DNA from: Microbacterium sp. AZCO
Lineage (GTDB): Bacteria > Actinomycetota > Actinomycetes > Actinomycetales > Microbacteriaceae
Assembly: GCF_039614715.1 (NCBI RefSeq)
Contig: NZ_CP154857.1
Coordinates: 4,167,971 to 4,231,970 of the forward strand
Reading direction: 5' to 3'
Length of the DNA: 64,000 nucleotides
The translations under genes and the position numbers were made by a program. The notes beneath the pieces were generated by a model. It saw only the letters and a program-made list of their open reading frames with translations, was not told the DNA's origin and ran no database searches. Each line of letters starts with the position of its first letter. Within the stretch, counting starts at the first letter, position 1. Below, piece by piece: positions 52,863 to 62,249 of this stretch.

Positions 52863-55800
52863 ATGTCTGGCACTTGGGGTGCGTCCGATTCCGGGCGCAA
52901 GGGGATTCGTCGGAACATTCGAGAGGAGCGCGAGCGTCAGCGGAAGCTGTCGCTGCGTCACCGGTGGTACAGCGGAGCGGTCGCGGTAGCGGTCTCCGCG
53001 GCGCTGCTGGTGTCCGGCATGACGCCGGCCTCGGCCTACGCGGACGAGACCACGCCATCCGACACGACGGCGACAGACACGACGACGGATGCCTCGACCC
53101 CCGCGCCGACCGATCCGGCCACGCCGACCGATCCGGCCGCGCCGAGCGCGCCGACCGCGCCGAGCGCGCCGGTCGCGACGCCTGAGGCGACACCGAGCCC
53201 GACGCCGACGACTCCGGCGAAGGATACGTCCAAGAACAGCACGCAGACAGTGAAGCAGGATGCGGCAACCGCGCCGCTGGCTGTCGACACGAGCGCCGCT
53301 CTGCTCGCCGCGTCGTGCGCGAGCCCCTTCGGCGGATTCGAGATCGACGGCGACTATGCGCCCGGCACCTGTGGCGGCATCGACTGGGGGAGCGGCGTCG
53401 GCACGTCGACCGCGACCGTCGGCACGTATCAGGTCGTGAAGGACAACTCCGACCCCTCGACGTGGACGAGCACGGGCGGCACCCCGCCCAAGGTGGACTT
53501 CATCCGGGTCTACACCTACTCCCACATCGTCGGCGGCCAGTACTACCTGTACGTCGGCTGGGACCGCGAGCACACCTCGGGCACGGGCGGCTACGCGATC
53601 GAGGTCACGAACGCCGGCACCAGCGTCGGCGCGGACGGCACTCCGCGCCCGAACCGCACCAACGGTGGCGCCGTCTTCTACATCACGACTCAGGGCAGCG
53701 CGCCGCCGATCCTGCTGCAGTCGTGCGTCTACACGAACGCAGGCAACTACCCGGGCACCTGCTCGTCGGGGACGGGAGGCTTCATCGGAGCCGTCAGCAC
53801 CGCTGATCTCACCAACCCCGCGGGCGAGGCCGTCGAGGCGGGCGGCTTCTTCGAGATCGGCATGAACGTCACCGCGCTGACGAACGGTCAGGTCACCCCG
53901 GGATGCCCCGGCGCTGCCGCGGCAACCGCCTACATGCGCTCGTTCACCGGCAACAACTTCGGCCCCACCGGCAACCTCAAGGGCTGGGTCGGACCGGCAC
54001 AGGTGGTGGCACCCTCGACCTGCGGATCCCTCACGATCGAGAAGAAGAACGAGGCGGGCGCCTATCTCGCGGGCGCGCAGTTCACGGTGACCCCGAACCC
54101 GACGACCGGAGCCGGAAGCGCGTCGGTGACCACCGACGCGACGGGGAAGATCGTCTTCTCCGCCAACGTGAAGCCGGGCACATACACTGTGACGGAGACC
54201 GTGGCGCCTCCCGGCTACGTACTGCCGTCCCCCAACACTCAGACCGTCACGATCGGTTCGCTCGAATCCAAGACGCTGACCTTCGTCGATCCGCTCGGCA
54301 GCGTCACGTGGCTCAAGAAGGACGACGTCGGCAACCTCCTCGGCGGGGCGACCTTCCAGGTCGCCGCGACCGGTGGTGCCGCGGCCGCGGCCCCCTGGGC
54401 GGCGAGCTTCCCGAAGACCGTCGTCGACAACGGCGCCAATGACGCCGACCCGGTGGCCGGGCAGTTCAAGCTCACCGGCCTTCCGCTCGGCTCGTACACC
54501 GTCAAGGAGACGGCGGCGCCTGCTGGCTACGTGCTCGATTCCACGACGAAGTCGTTCGACATCACGAACGCGCTGTACAACGTCTCGATCACCGGCGCCT
54601 TCGTGAACATCCCGTACGCGACGATCACGCTGACCAAGCACTGGGTCAGCCCCTTCACCGGTGACACGGCGCAGCTCTCGATCGGCGGCGCCGCGACGAA
54701 GACGGGCACCTCGACGGCCCCCACCGACGGCCCTGTCATCTCCGTCAGCGTCGCCCCCGGGTCGAGCCTCACGCTCGCCGAGGTGCTCGGTGCCCAGAAC
54801 ACGGGCCTCTACACGTCGAGCCTCTCGTGCGTCGGTGCCACTGTCTCGGGCAACACCGGCACGGGCGGTTCCATCACGGTTCCCGCCTACCCGGCCTCGA
54901 AGGCCGGCGTGCAGTGCACGTTCACGAACACGGCAGTCCAGAAGACCATCACGGTCAAGAAGAAGTGGGTGGATGCCGTCGTCGGCGACAAGGCCGTCGT
55001 CCACGCAGGCGCCAACCAGAACACGTCGACCGCAACGCAGGCGAACCTCGATGACGCGGCGCACGTCGCGACCATCACGGTGCGCGTCGGCGACACGGTG
55101 AACCTCGGTGAGTCGCTGGCCGGCAACGTCGGCACCTACGGCTCCGCCTATTCCTGCACCGACCAGGCGGGCACGAACGGCACGGCCCTTTCGTTCGACT
55201 ACAAGGTGCCGAACCAGGACGTCACCTGCACCTTCACAAATACAGGACAGCGCGCCACCGTCAAGCTTCAGAAGAACTGGGTCGGCGCTTTCGCCGGTGA
55301 CCAGGCTCACCTCGCCATCGCCGGTCCGGCAACGGATGCCGACACATCGGTGGCCTCGGGCGTCGACGGCGTGGACGACACGTTCTCCCAGGTGAGCGTC
55401 CACGTCGGCGAGAAGGTGACGCTCTCGGAGTCGATCGTGGACGCCGAGAACACGGGCCGCTACACCTCGACGTGGTCGTGCGACAACGGCACGAGCGGCA
55501 CGGGGCGCAGCATCCCGCAGCTCACCGTCACCGCCTCGATCACCTGCACCATCACGAACACGGCCAAGACGATCAACGTCTCGGTCGGCAAGGTGTGGAA
55601 GAACGCGTTCCAGGGCGACAGCGCGTCGCTCTCGGTGAACGGCCAGAGCGCCACCACGACGGCTGACGGCTCCGCGACGCAGACGGTTCCCGGTGTGGTC
55701 GTCAAGAAGGTGCGCGTCGGTGAGCAGGTGACGGTGGCCGAGGTCCTCGGCCAGAACAACGTCGGCACCTACACCACCGCGATCGACTGCACCAACGTCA

Positions 55801-58800
55801 GCGAGACCGTCACCGGCCGCACCGCTTCGTTCGACGCTCCTGACGGTGCCGACATCGTCTGCACGTACACGAACGAGGCCGTGACCCACCAGGTGACGCT
55901 CGTCAAGAAGTGGGTCAACGCGATCCAGGGCGACAAGGCCACGATCACGCTGAACGGCACGAGCAGCGAGTCGACGGCTGACGGGTCGGCCAGCTTCACC
56001 GACACGCCCAAGGCCGTGACGGTCACGGTGCGCCAGGGTGCGCAGATCCCGCTCTCCGAGGTGCTCCCCGGCACCAACGCCGGCACCTACGGCTCGGTCC
56101 TCACGTGTACTCCCGGCGCCTCGTTCACCGGCAGCGACCGCAGTCACACGCTGACGGTTCCGTCCTTCGACGTCACGTGTACGTACACCAACACGGCCAA
56201 CACGGTCACGGTCTCGCTGACCAAGCACTGGGTGGATGCCTTCCCGACCGACGTCACGGGCCTCAACATCACCCGCGGCGCGCAGACGCTCACGACCGGC
56301 ATCTCGACGGCGGGTGACACCCCCGACAAGACTATCTCGGCGGTGGTGCGCATCGGCGACAAGGTCGTGCTGTCCGAGGCGCTCGGCTCGACGAACATCG
56401 GCAGCTACGACACGACCTGGGCGTGCACCGGCGGCACCGCGCCGACGGCTGGACAGCTCGCGACCGGTGAACTCACGATCGCGGCGGGCGGCATCAGCTG
56501 CACCGTCACCAACACCGCCAAGAAGGTCACCGTCACGGTCGACAAGGTCTGGGTCAACGCCTTCGTCGGCGACGACGCCGTCATCACGGTGAACGGCACG
56601 TCGAACACCGCGGTGGCGACCTCATCCAACGCGACCAACGCCGCCGTCGTCACGAAGGTCGTGCGCATCGGCGACAACGTCGCGATCTCCGAGTCGCTCA
56701 CGAGCAACACGGGTGTGTACGACGCGAAGTGGAAGTGCGGTCCCAACGGCGTGTACGCCGACGGCGGCAGCACGAGCTTCACGGCGACGACGAACGTCAC
56801 CTGCACGATCCAGAACACCGCCCACGAGCGCGTCGTGAAGCTGCAGAAGCAGTGGGTCGACGCGATCTCGGGTGACACCGCATCGCTCTCCATCGCGGGC
56901 GGGGCGCCCGTCGTCAGCACGGCGAACGGCGTCAAGGGCTCGCAGGTCGACGGCACACACGTCGCGACGGCGAGTGTCCGGATCGGCGAGGTGATCAGCC
57001 TCGGCGAGGTGCTCGACGCGAAGAGCGGCAGCCAGTACTCCTCGAGCTACTCCTGCACTCCGGGCGGCGTCGTCGCCGGGGGAGCGGGCAGGAGCTTCTC
57101 GCTCACGGTCGCATCGGGTGAGGGCGACATCCTCTGCACCTTCACCAACGCCAACACGCAGGGCAAGATCACGCTCGAGAAGACCGTCGTCAACGACAAC
57201 GGCGGCAAGGCGCTCGACACGGCATGGACGCTCAACGCCGCGGGCATCGTGACCGCCTCCGGCAAGGAAGGCGACGCCGCGGTCACGGGCGCATTCGTCC
57301 CGGCCGGGGTCTACTCCCTGACCGAGACGAACGGTCCCGCGGGCTACACGCAGACGGGCCTCGACTGCACGGGCGGCACGTTCACTCCGGCGGCCGGCGG
57401 CCAGCCCGCGAAGGTGGCGGTGGATGCCGCATCCACCGTGGTCTGCACGTTCACCAACAACGACGTCGCGCCCACGCTGAAGCTCGTCAAGAACGTCGAC
57501 AACACGGGCGGCGGGGTCAGCGGTGCGACCGCATGGACTCTGACCGCGGCGGGTCCCACCGCGTGGAACGGCACGACGGCGGGATCGGCGGCCCAGGCCT
57601 CGACCTCGGCGCAGTCCGTGAACGCCAACGCGGCATACGCCCTGAGCGAGTCCGGCCCGGCCGGCTACACGGCGGGCACGTGGTCGTGTGACACGCAGGG
57701 CGTGCTGCAGGGCAGCACCGTGACGCTGCCGCTCGCGGCCAACGTCTCCTGCCAGATCACGAACACGGCCATCCCGGCGACCGGGACCATCGACAAGACC
57801 GTCACGAGCATCTCTCAGAATGCCTCGGGCGTCTGGGAGATCGTCTACGCGATCACCGTCACGAACACGTCGGTCGCGTCGACCCTGACGTACGACCTCG
57901 CCGACACCCTGAAGTTCGGTGCGGGCGCGCAGGGGATGGATGCCTCGTGGTCGGGCCCCGCACCCGCGAGCACGCCGACGAGCTTCAACACCTCGACGTG
58001 GTCGGCCCAGATCGCCTCCGGCGCAACCCTGCCTCAGGACGGAACCGGCCACGCGACGCACGTCTACACCGTGACGGCCCACGCCACGATCGCGACCTTC
58101 CCGACCGCGCAGGACACGTGGCAGGACTGCACGCTGCAGGACGGCGAGAAGGGCACCGGGTTCCTGAACTCGGCCACCCTGACGGTGAACGGCAAGAGCT
58201 CGGACGACACCGCCTGCGACCAGCCGGAGTTCCCGCACGTCGTGAAGACAGCGTCGAACCCCGTGCAGGGCGCCGACGGCAACTGGACCGTGACCTACAC
58301 GATCGACGTCACGACGACGGGAGCTGCCGGAGACCCGGCCGTCTACACCGTCGTGAAGGACGCCCTTCCCGGAGCGCCGGCCGACTGGTCGCTCGTGGGC
58401 GGCGCGTGGCACGTCGTGAGCGGCGCGAACACGCCGACGCTGAGCGCGGACTTCGGCCCGGGTGACGCACAGCTGTTCGCGGGCCTCATCCCGGCTGGAT
58501 CGCACTACACCTACACGGTGACCGGTGTCCTCGACCCGACAGCAGCTGCGTCGTCGATCGACTGCGCCTCGGAAGACGGCGGGCTCCTCAACCGGGCCGT
58601 CGTCGCCTCCGGCGCGGCGACCGATCAGAGCGAGGTGTGCGTGAGCACCGACCTCCCACCGGTCGACGTCAACAAGGACGCGCTGTCGGTCAGCGAGAAC
58701 GCGGACGGCACGTGGCTCGTGCGCTACCTCGTGTCGGTCACGAACCACGACGCCTCGCGTGTGGCCGTGTACGACCTGACGGACGCGCCGCTCTTCGGCG

Positions 58801-61800
58801 CCGGCATCACCGGCACCCCGAGCTGGGCCGTGTCGAACTCCTCGGGTGTCGCGCAGGGACCGTTCTCGACGGGCACACCGCTCGCAGATGACAAGACGCT
58901 GGCCCCGCTGGGCGTCGACCACTACGTCGTCCAGGTCAACGCCACGATCCCCGCCTCCGCGTGGACCGCGGGCCAGGGGACAGTCCTCGGGCTTCCCTGC
59001 CCCACAGGCGAGGCCCGGTCGGGTGGTCTGCTGAACGAGGCGATCGCCGTGGCCGGTGGAATCACCGACACCGACACCGCCTGCACGCAGCCCGGCCTGC
59101 CGACGGTCGTGAAGACGCCGCAGAGCGCGCTCCAGCAGGCCGACCCGTCGGTCTGGAAGGTGTCGTACCTCATCACGGTGACGCCGCACGGCACTGACAC
59201 GTTCTACGACCTCAACGACGTTCCGGGCTTCGCGTCCGGGGTGAACGTGGTCTCGGGAACGGCGCAGCGCGTCGACACCGACCCTGACGGCGCGGTCGTC
59301 CCGAACATCCCGTCGAACGGCGACCCGTTCGTCACGGGTGTGGCCCTCGGGGGATCAGATGCTCCGCACCAGTGGCTCGTGACGTGGACGGTCCGCATCC
59401 CGGCGCAGATCCCGCCGGCGACGCGGGACTGCGGCGAGACGCCGACGGCCGGAAACGGGTTCTTCAACGAGGCGGTGCTCACGGTGTCTGGTGTCGACCA
59501 GAACTCGGACACCTGCATCCCGGTGAAGGAGAAGGTGTACCCCGACGTCACCAAGACGGTCACGGGCCTGACGCGCGACCCCGACACGAAGGTGTGGGAG
59601 ATCACGTACAAGATCGACGTGACTCTCGCGGCGAACCCCGACAACCTGTCGGGCGAGTACAACCTCGTGGAGGAGCTCGAGTTCGGCAACATCGAGGTGC
59701 AGGATGCCTCGTGGTCGGGCCACCGCACCGGGTCGTTCACGGCCGGGGCGACCCCCGGCAGCGTCCAGCCTGCGACGCTCGCGAACAACGAGCCGATCGC
59801 CTCGGGCGGGACGCACACCTACAACGTGGTGGTGCACGCGACCCTCGAGCCGGGCGACCTGGTGAACCACACGGCCGGCTGCGACACGCAGACGCGCTCG
59901 ACGGAGGTGGGCTTCTTCAACAAGGTGACGCTGTCCTCGGATGACGCCACGCCGATCGTCCGCGAGGTCTGCACGCCGCCGGTGTACCCGAGCGTCACGA
60001 AGTCGGCACCGAACCTGACGACGGCACCGAGCGGCAAGCAGCGTCTCGAGTACCTCATCACGGTGACATCGCCGGATCCCGCGGCAGGTAACCCTGTGAC
60101 CAACGTCATCTACCGGCTCGAAGAGCACCCGGACGCGCTGCCCGCGGGCGTCGCGCCGGCCGGTGACTGGCAGGTCGAGGCGGTGGGCTCCGACACGCCG
60201 ACGCCGACGCAGTCGAGCTTCAACGGAACCGGCACGTGGCTGATCCGGGCGCTCGGCGTCTTCTCGGCCGCGGACCGCACGGCGGGCCACCTCACGCACA
60301 CCTTCCGGGTGTGGCGCGATGTGACCGTCACCTCGGTGCCGGACAGCGACGAGCTGAGGCCCTGCGCCGAGGGGAGCCAGGGCATCCCGGTGTGGAACAC
60401 GGTCGTGCTGAGCTCGGGTGAGTTCGTGAAGAACGCTGAGGCGTGCGACGAGCTGCAGTTCGACGACGTCAGCATCGAGAAGACGGGCGTCCTGCCTGAG
60501 GGTGAGGACAACGTCGAACCCGGCGACACCTTCGACTACCAGCTCACGGTGACCAACCACGGCACACGGGCGGCGAGCATGGTGCACGTCTTCGACGATT
60601 CGCTCAGCGTGGCGCCCTATGCCGATCGGATCGCCTTCAACTCGGTGACGGTCGATCCGAACACGCTGAAGGTGGTGGACGACGAGTCCGACCTCTTCAA
60701 CAACATCGTCGATTTCAAGCTGGAGACGTTGGGAGCCGGTGAGACCGCGACGATCACGATCGAGGCCGAGTTCTTCGCGCCGCCGGACACGGACGCAACG
60801 GATCTCGAGCAGCTGCCCGACCCGATCAGCAGCCTGGTGAACACTGCGTGCGTCGAGACGCTCCTCGACCCGATCGACGGCGCGAGCGGCGGGAACAACT
60901 GCGACGACGAAACCATCCCGGTGCACGACATGACCGCGGCGGTGTATGTGAGCTGCGTGAGTGACACCGCGCAGCTGACCTTCCTCGTGAAGACGTCGGG
61001 CGCGCTCGCGAACCAGCCCGTCACGGGCACGTGGGTGACCGACGAGGAGCCGACGGTGGAGGGCCACACGGTCAACGTCGCTCCGTTCTTTGCGGGCGTC
61101 ACCGGATACCAGCAGACGATTCCCTGGCCGGGTGCGAAGTTCACGGCCGACGGGGTCGCGATCGACTACCCGGGATGGCGTCCGCTGCGGGCGAGCGACT
61201 ACACGCCCGACGGGCAGTACATCGATCCCGCGGACGGCCTGCCGATGACGGCGGATGAGATCCCGGCGAAGGTCTACAACGGACTGATCCTCGACAACGC
61301 CGAGCCTGACTACGCCTGGCGCGGTGCATCGACGATCACGTTCGAGGTCAACCCGGTGATCGCCTTCGACGTGGAGTACCCCGGTCCGGAGCTCGGCTGC
61401 GTCCAGGCGCGTCACAGCAACGTCGAGATCGACAAGAACGCCAGCGTCGCCAACACGGCGCCGGGCAACTCGTTCGACTACACGCTCGCGGTGAAGAACG
61501 TGACGGATGACTCGGCAGCCGACGGCGTGGTCGTGACGGACGCGATCCCGACCGACCTGAAGATCACGAACGTGACGTGGACCGGCAAGGGCGACACCTC
61601 GGTGTTCCCGAACTGGAAGGACTGCGCGGTGGCGGGTCAGAACGGCGCGGGCTACGGCGGAACGCTCACCTGCCACCTGTTCGGTCCGCTCCAGCCGGGT
61701 CAATCGGCTCCGACGATCACGCTGGCGGCGTACGTGAACCCGTCGTCGACGGCGACGAAGATCGACAACGTCGGTGTCGTCGAGTACCACACGTTCGACG

Positions 61801-61982
61801 ACGCGAGTGACACTGGTCGAGATGCCGACAGCGCGACCGTCCTCCTGACGCCGCTCGCGATCACGGGCGGAACGCTCGGGATCTGGGCACTGTGGGCAGG
61901 CCTTGCGGCCGTGCTCGGTGGGTTCACGCTCCTCTACGTCAACCGCCGTCGTCGGAAGACAGCAGGGAGCTCGGCGGAGTAG
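52863..61982 (+). CDS. Giant cell-wall adhesin, paralogue with LAITG signal
   Basis: The protein is 3,039 residues, ATG behind GAAGG. It shares the lead REERERQRKLSLRHRWY with its neighbour. Instead of a VWA domain it has, at about 148-387, a Gly/Thr-rich domain (FGGFEIDGDYAPG, RVYTYSHIVGGQYYLYVGWD) like the tips of some actinobacterial SpaA-type pilins. Two SpaA/CnaB units follow (YTVTETVAPPGY, YTVKETAAPAGY). Eight repeats then begin KxWVxAxxGDxA, against four in the neighbour, followed by two longer CnaB units and DUF11-like units nearly collinear with the neighbour. The CVSD module is at 2698-2846 and LAITG at 2998-3002 with helix and basic tail. Isopeptide-stabilised, wall-anchored stalk; ligand unknown. 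Confidence 0.93.
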   Translation: MSGTWGASDSGRKGIRRNIREERERQRKLSLRHRWYSGAVAVAVSAALLVSGMTPASAYADETTPSDTTATDTTTDASTPAPTDPATPTDPAAPSAPTAPSAPVATPEATPSPTPTTPAKDTSKNSTQTVKQDAATAPLAVDTSAALLAASCASPFGGFEIDGDYAPGTCGGIDWGSGVGTSTATVGTYQVVKDNSDPSTWTSTGGTPPKVDFIRVYTYSHIVGGQYYLYVGWDREHTSGTGGYAIEVTNAGTSVGADGTPRPNRTNGGAVFYITTQGSAPPILLQSCVYTNAGNYPGTCSSGTGGFIGAVSTADLTNPAGEAVEAGGFFEIGMNVTALTNGQVTPGCPGAAAATAYMRSFTGNNFGPTGNLKGWVGPAQVVAPSTCGSLTIEKKNEAGAYLAGAQFTVTPNPTTGAGSASVTTDATGKIVFSANVKPGTYTVTETVAPPGYVLPSPNTQTVTIGSLESKTLTFVDPLGSVTWLKKDDVGNLLGGATFQVAATGGAAAAAPWAASFPKTVVDNGANDADPVAGQFKLTGLPLGSYTVKETAAPAGYVLDSTTKSFDITNALYNVSITGAFVNIPYATITLTKHWVSPFTGDTAQLSIGGAATKTGTSTAPTDGPVISVSVAPGSSLTLAEVLGAQNTGLYTSSLSCVGATVSGNTGTGGSITVPAYPASKAGVQCTFTNTAVQKTITVKKKWVDAVVGDKAVVHAGANQNTSTATQANLDDAAHVATITVRVGDTVNLGESLAGNVGTYGSAYSCTDQAGTNGTALSFDYKVPNQDVTCTFTNTGQRATVKLQKNWVGAFAGDQAHLAIAGPATDADTSVASGVDGVDDTFSQVSVHVGEKVTLSESIVDAENTGRYTSTWSCDNGTSGTGRSIPQLTVTASITCTITNTAKTINVSVGKVWKNAFQGDSASLSVNGQSATTTADGSATQTVPGVVVKKVRVGEQVTVAEVLGQNNVGTYTTAIDCTNVSETVTGRTASFDAPDGADIVCTYTNEAVTHQVTLVKKWVNAIQGDKATITLNGTSSESTADGSASFTDTPKAVTVTVRQGAQIPLSEVLPGTNAGTYGSVLTCTPGASFTGSDRSHTLTVPSFDVTCTYTNTANTVTVSLTKHWVDAFPTDVTGLNITRGAQTLTTGISTAGDTPDKTISAVVRIGDKVVLSEALGSTNIGSYDTTWACTGGTAPTAGQLATGELTIAAGGISCTVTNTAKKVTVTVDKVWVNAFVGDDAVITVNGTSNTAVATSSNATNAAVVTKVVRIGDNVAISESLTSNTGVYDAKWKCGPNGVYADGGSTSFTATTNVTCTIQNTAHERVVKLQKQWVDAISGDTASLSIAGGAPVVSTANGVKGSQVDGTHVATASVRIGEVISLGEVLDAKSGSQYSSSYSCTPGGVVAGGAGRSFSLTVASGEGDILCTFTNANTQGKITLEKTVVNDNGGKALDTAWTLNAAGIVTASGKEGDAAVTGAFVPAGVYSLTETNGPAGYTQTGLDCTGGTFTPAAGGQPAKVAVDAASTVVCTFTNNDVAPTLKLVKNVDNTGGGVSGATAWTLTAAGPTAWNGTTAGSAAQASTSAQSVNANAAYALSESGPAGYTAGTWSCDTQGVLQGSTVTLPLAANVSCQITNTAIPATGTIDKTVTSISQNASGVWEIVYAITVTNTSVASTLTYDLADTLKFGAGAQGMDASWSGPAPASTPTSFNTSTWSAQIASGATLPQDGTGHATHVYTVTAHATIATFPTAQDTWQDCTLQDGEKGTGFLNSATLTVNGKSSDDTACDQPEFPHVVKTASNPVQGADGNWTVTYTIDVTTTGAAGDPAVYTVVKDALPGAPADWSLVGGAWHVVSGANTPTLSADFGPGDAQLFAGLIPAGSHYTYTVTGVLDPTAAASSIDCASEDGGLLNRAVVASGAATDQSEVCVSTDLPPVDVNKDALSVSENADGTWLVRYLVSVTNHDASRVAVYDLTDAPLFGAGITGTPSWAVSNSSGVAQGPFSTGTPLADDKTLAPLGVDHYVVQVNATIPASAWTAGQGTVLGLPCPTGEARSGGLLNEAIAVAGGITDTDTACTQPGLPTVVKTPQSALQQADPSVWKVSYLITVTPHGTDTFYDLNDVPGFASGVNVVSGTAQRVDTDPDGAVVPNIPSNGDPFVTGVALGGSDAPHQWLVTWTVRIPAQIPPATRDCGETPTAGNGFFNEAVLTVSGVDQNSDTCIPVKEKVYPDVTKTVTGLTRDPDTKVWEITYKIDVTLAANPDNLSGEYNLVEELEFGNIEVQDASWSGHRTGSFTAGATPGSVQPATLANNEPIASGGTHTYNVVVHATLEPGDLVNHTAGCDTQTRSTEVGFFNKVTLSSDDATPIVREVCTPPVYPSVTKSAPNLTTAPSGKQRLEYLITVTSPDPAAGNPVTNVIYRLEEHPDALPAGVAPAGDWQVEAVGSDTPTPTQSSFNGTGTWLIRALGVFSAADRTAGHLTHTFRVWRDVTVTSVPDSDELRPCAEGSQGIPVWNTVVLSSGEFVKNAEACDELQFDDVSIEKTGVLPEGEDNVEPGDTFDYQLTVTNHGTRAASMVHVFDDSLSVAPYADRIAFNSVTVDPNTLKVVDDESDLFNNIVDFKLETLGAGETATITIEAEFFAPPDTDATDLEQLPDPISSLVNTACVETLLDPIDGASGGNNCDDETIPVHDMTAAVYVSCVSDTAQLTFLVKTSGALANQPVTGTWVTDEEPTVEGHTVNVAPFFAGVTGYQQTIPWPGAKFTADGVAIDYPGWRPLRASDYTPDGQYIDPADGLPMTADEIPAKVYNGLILDNAEPDYAWRGASTITFEVNPVIAFDVEYPGPELGCVQARHSNVEIDKNASVANTAPGNSFDYTLAVKNVTDDSAADGVVVTDAIPTDLKITNVTWTGKGDTSVFPNWKDCAVAGQNGAGYGGTLTCHLFGPLQPGQSAPTITLAAYVNPSSTATKIDNVGVVEYHTFDDASDTGRDADSATVLLTPLAITGGTLGIWALWAGLAAVLGGFTLLYVNRRRRKTAGSSAE

Positions 61983-62001
61983 CCCCCGACTCCGCGAAAC
62001 A

Positions 62002-62042
62002 GCACGAGGGGCTCGCCGACCCGGTCGGTGAGCCCCTCGTGC
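62002..62042 (+). terminator. Terminator after the second giant adhesin
   Basis: GCACGAGGGGCTC (62002-62014) pairs with GAGCCCCTCGTGC (62030-62042). A G-T wobble and CCGAC/GTCGG extend the stem to 19 pairs with a CCG loop. It lies 20 bp after the stop. Confidence 0.9.
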
Positions 62043-62249
62043 GCGTCCTCACCCTGAATGGATGCTCCGATTTCCCTGAGTGCGACCTGAGCGACTAGTC
62101 TGCTCAGGCGATGATCGCGGCGCCTACCCGAAGGGCGCCCTCACGTTCCGTTCCTGGGGGTTCGGAGAGCACTCGATCGTCGCGAGCAGCGCCCACCCGA
62201 GGGCGCTGAGGGTCGGTGCGCTCTCCGCACCGTTTGGGGAAGGAAACGC

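Noticed and set aside
62041..62249. A gene between the second giant adhesin and the last surface protein
   Set aside because: Short open frames exist but lack ribosome-binding sites and overlap the terminator or the leader. The region is best read as terminator plus promoter and leader.
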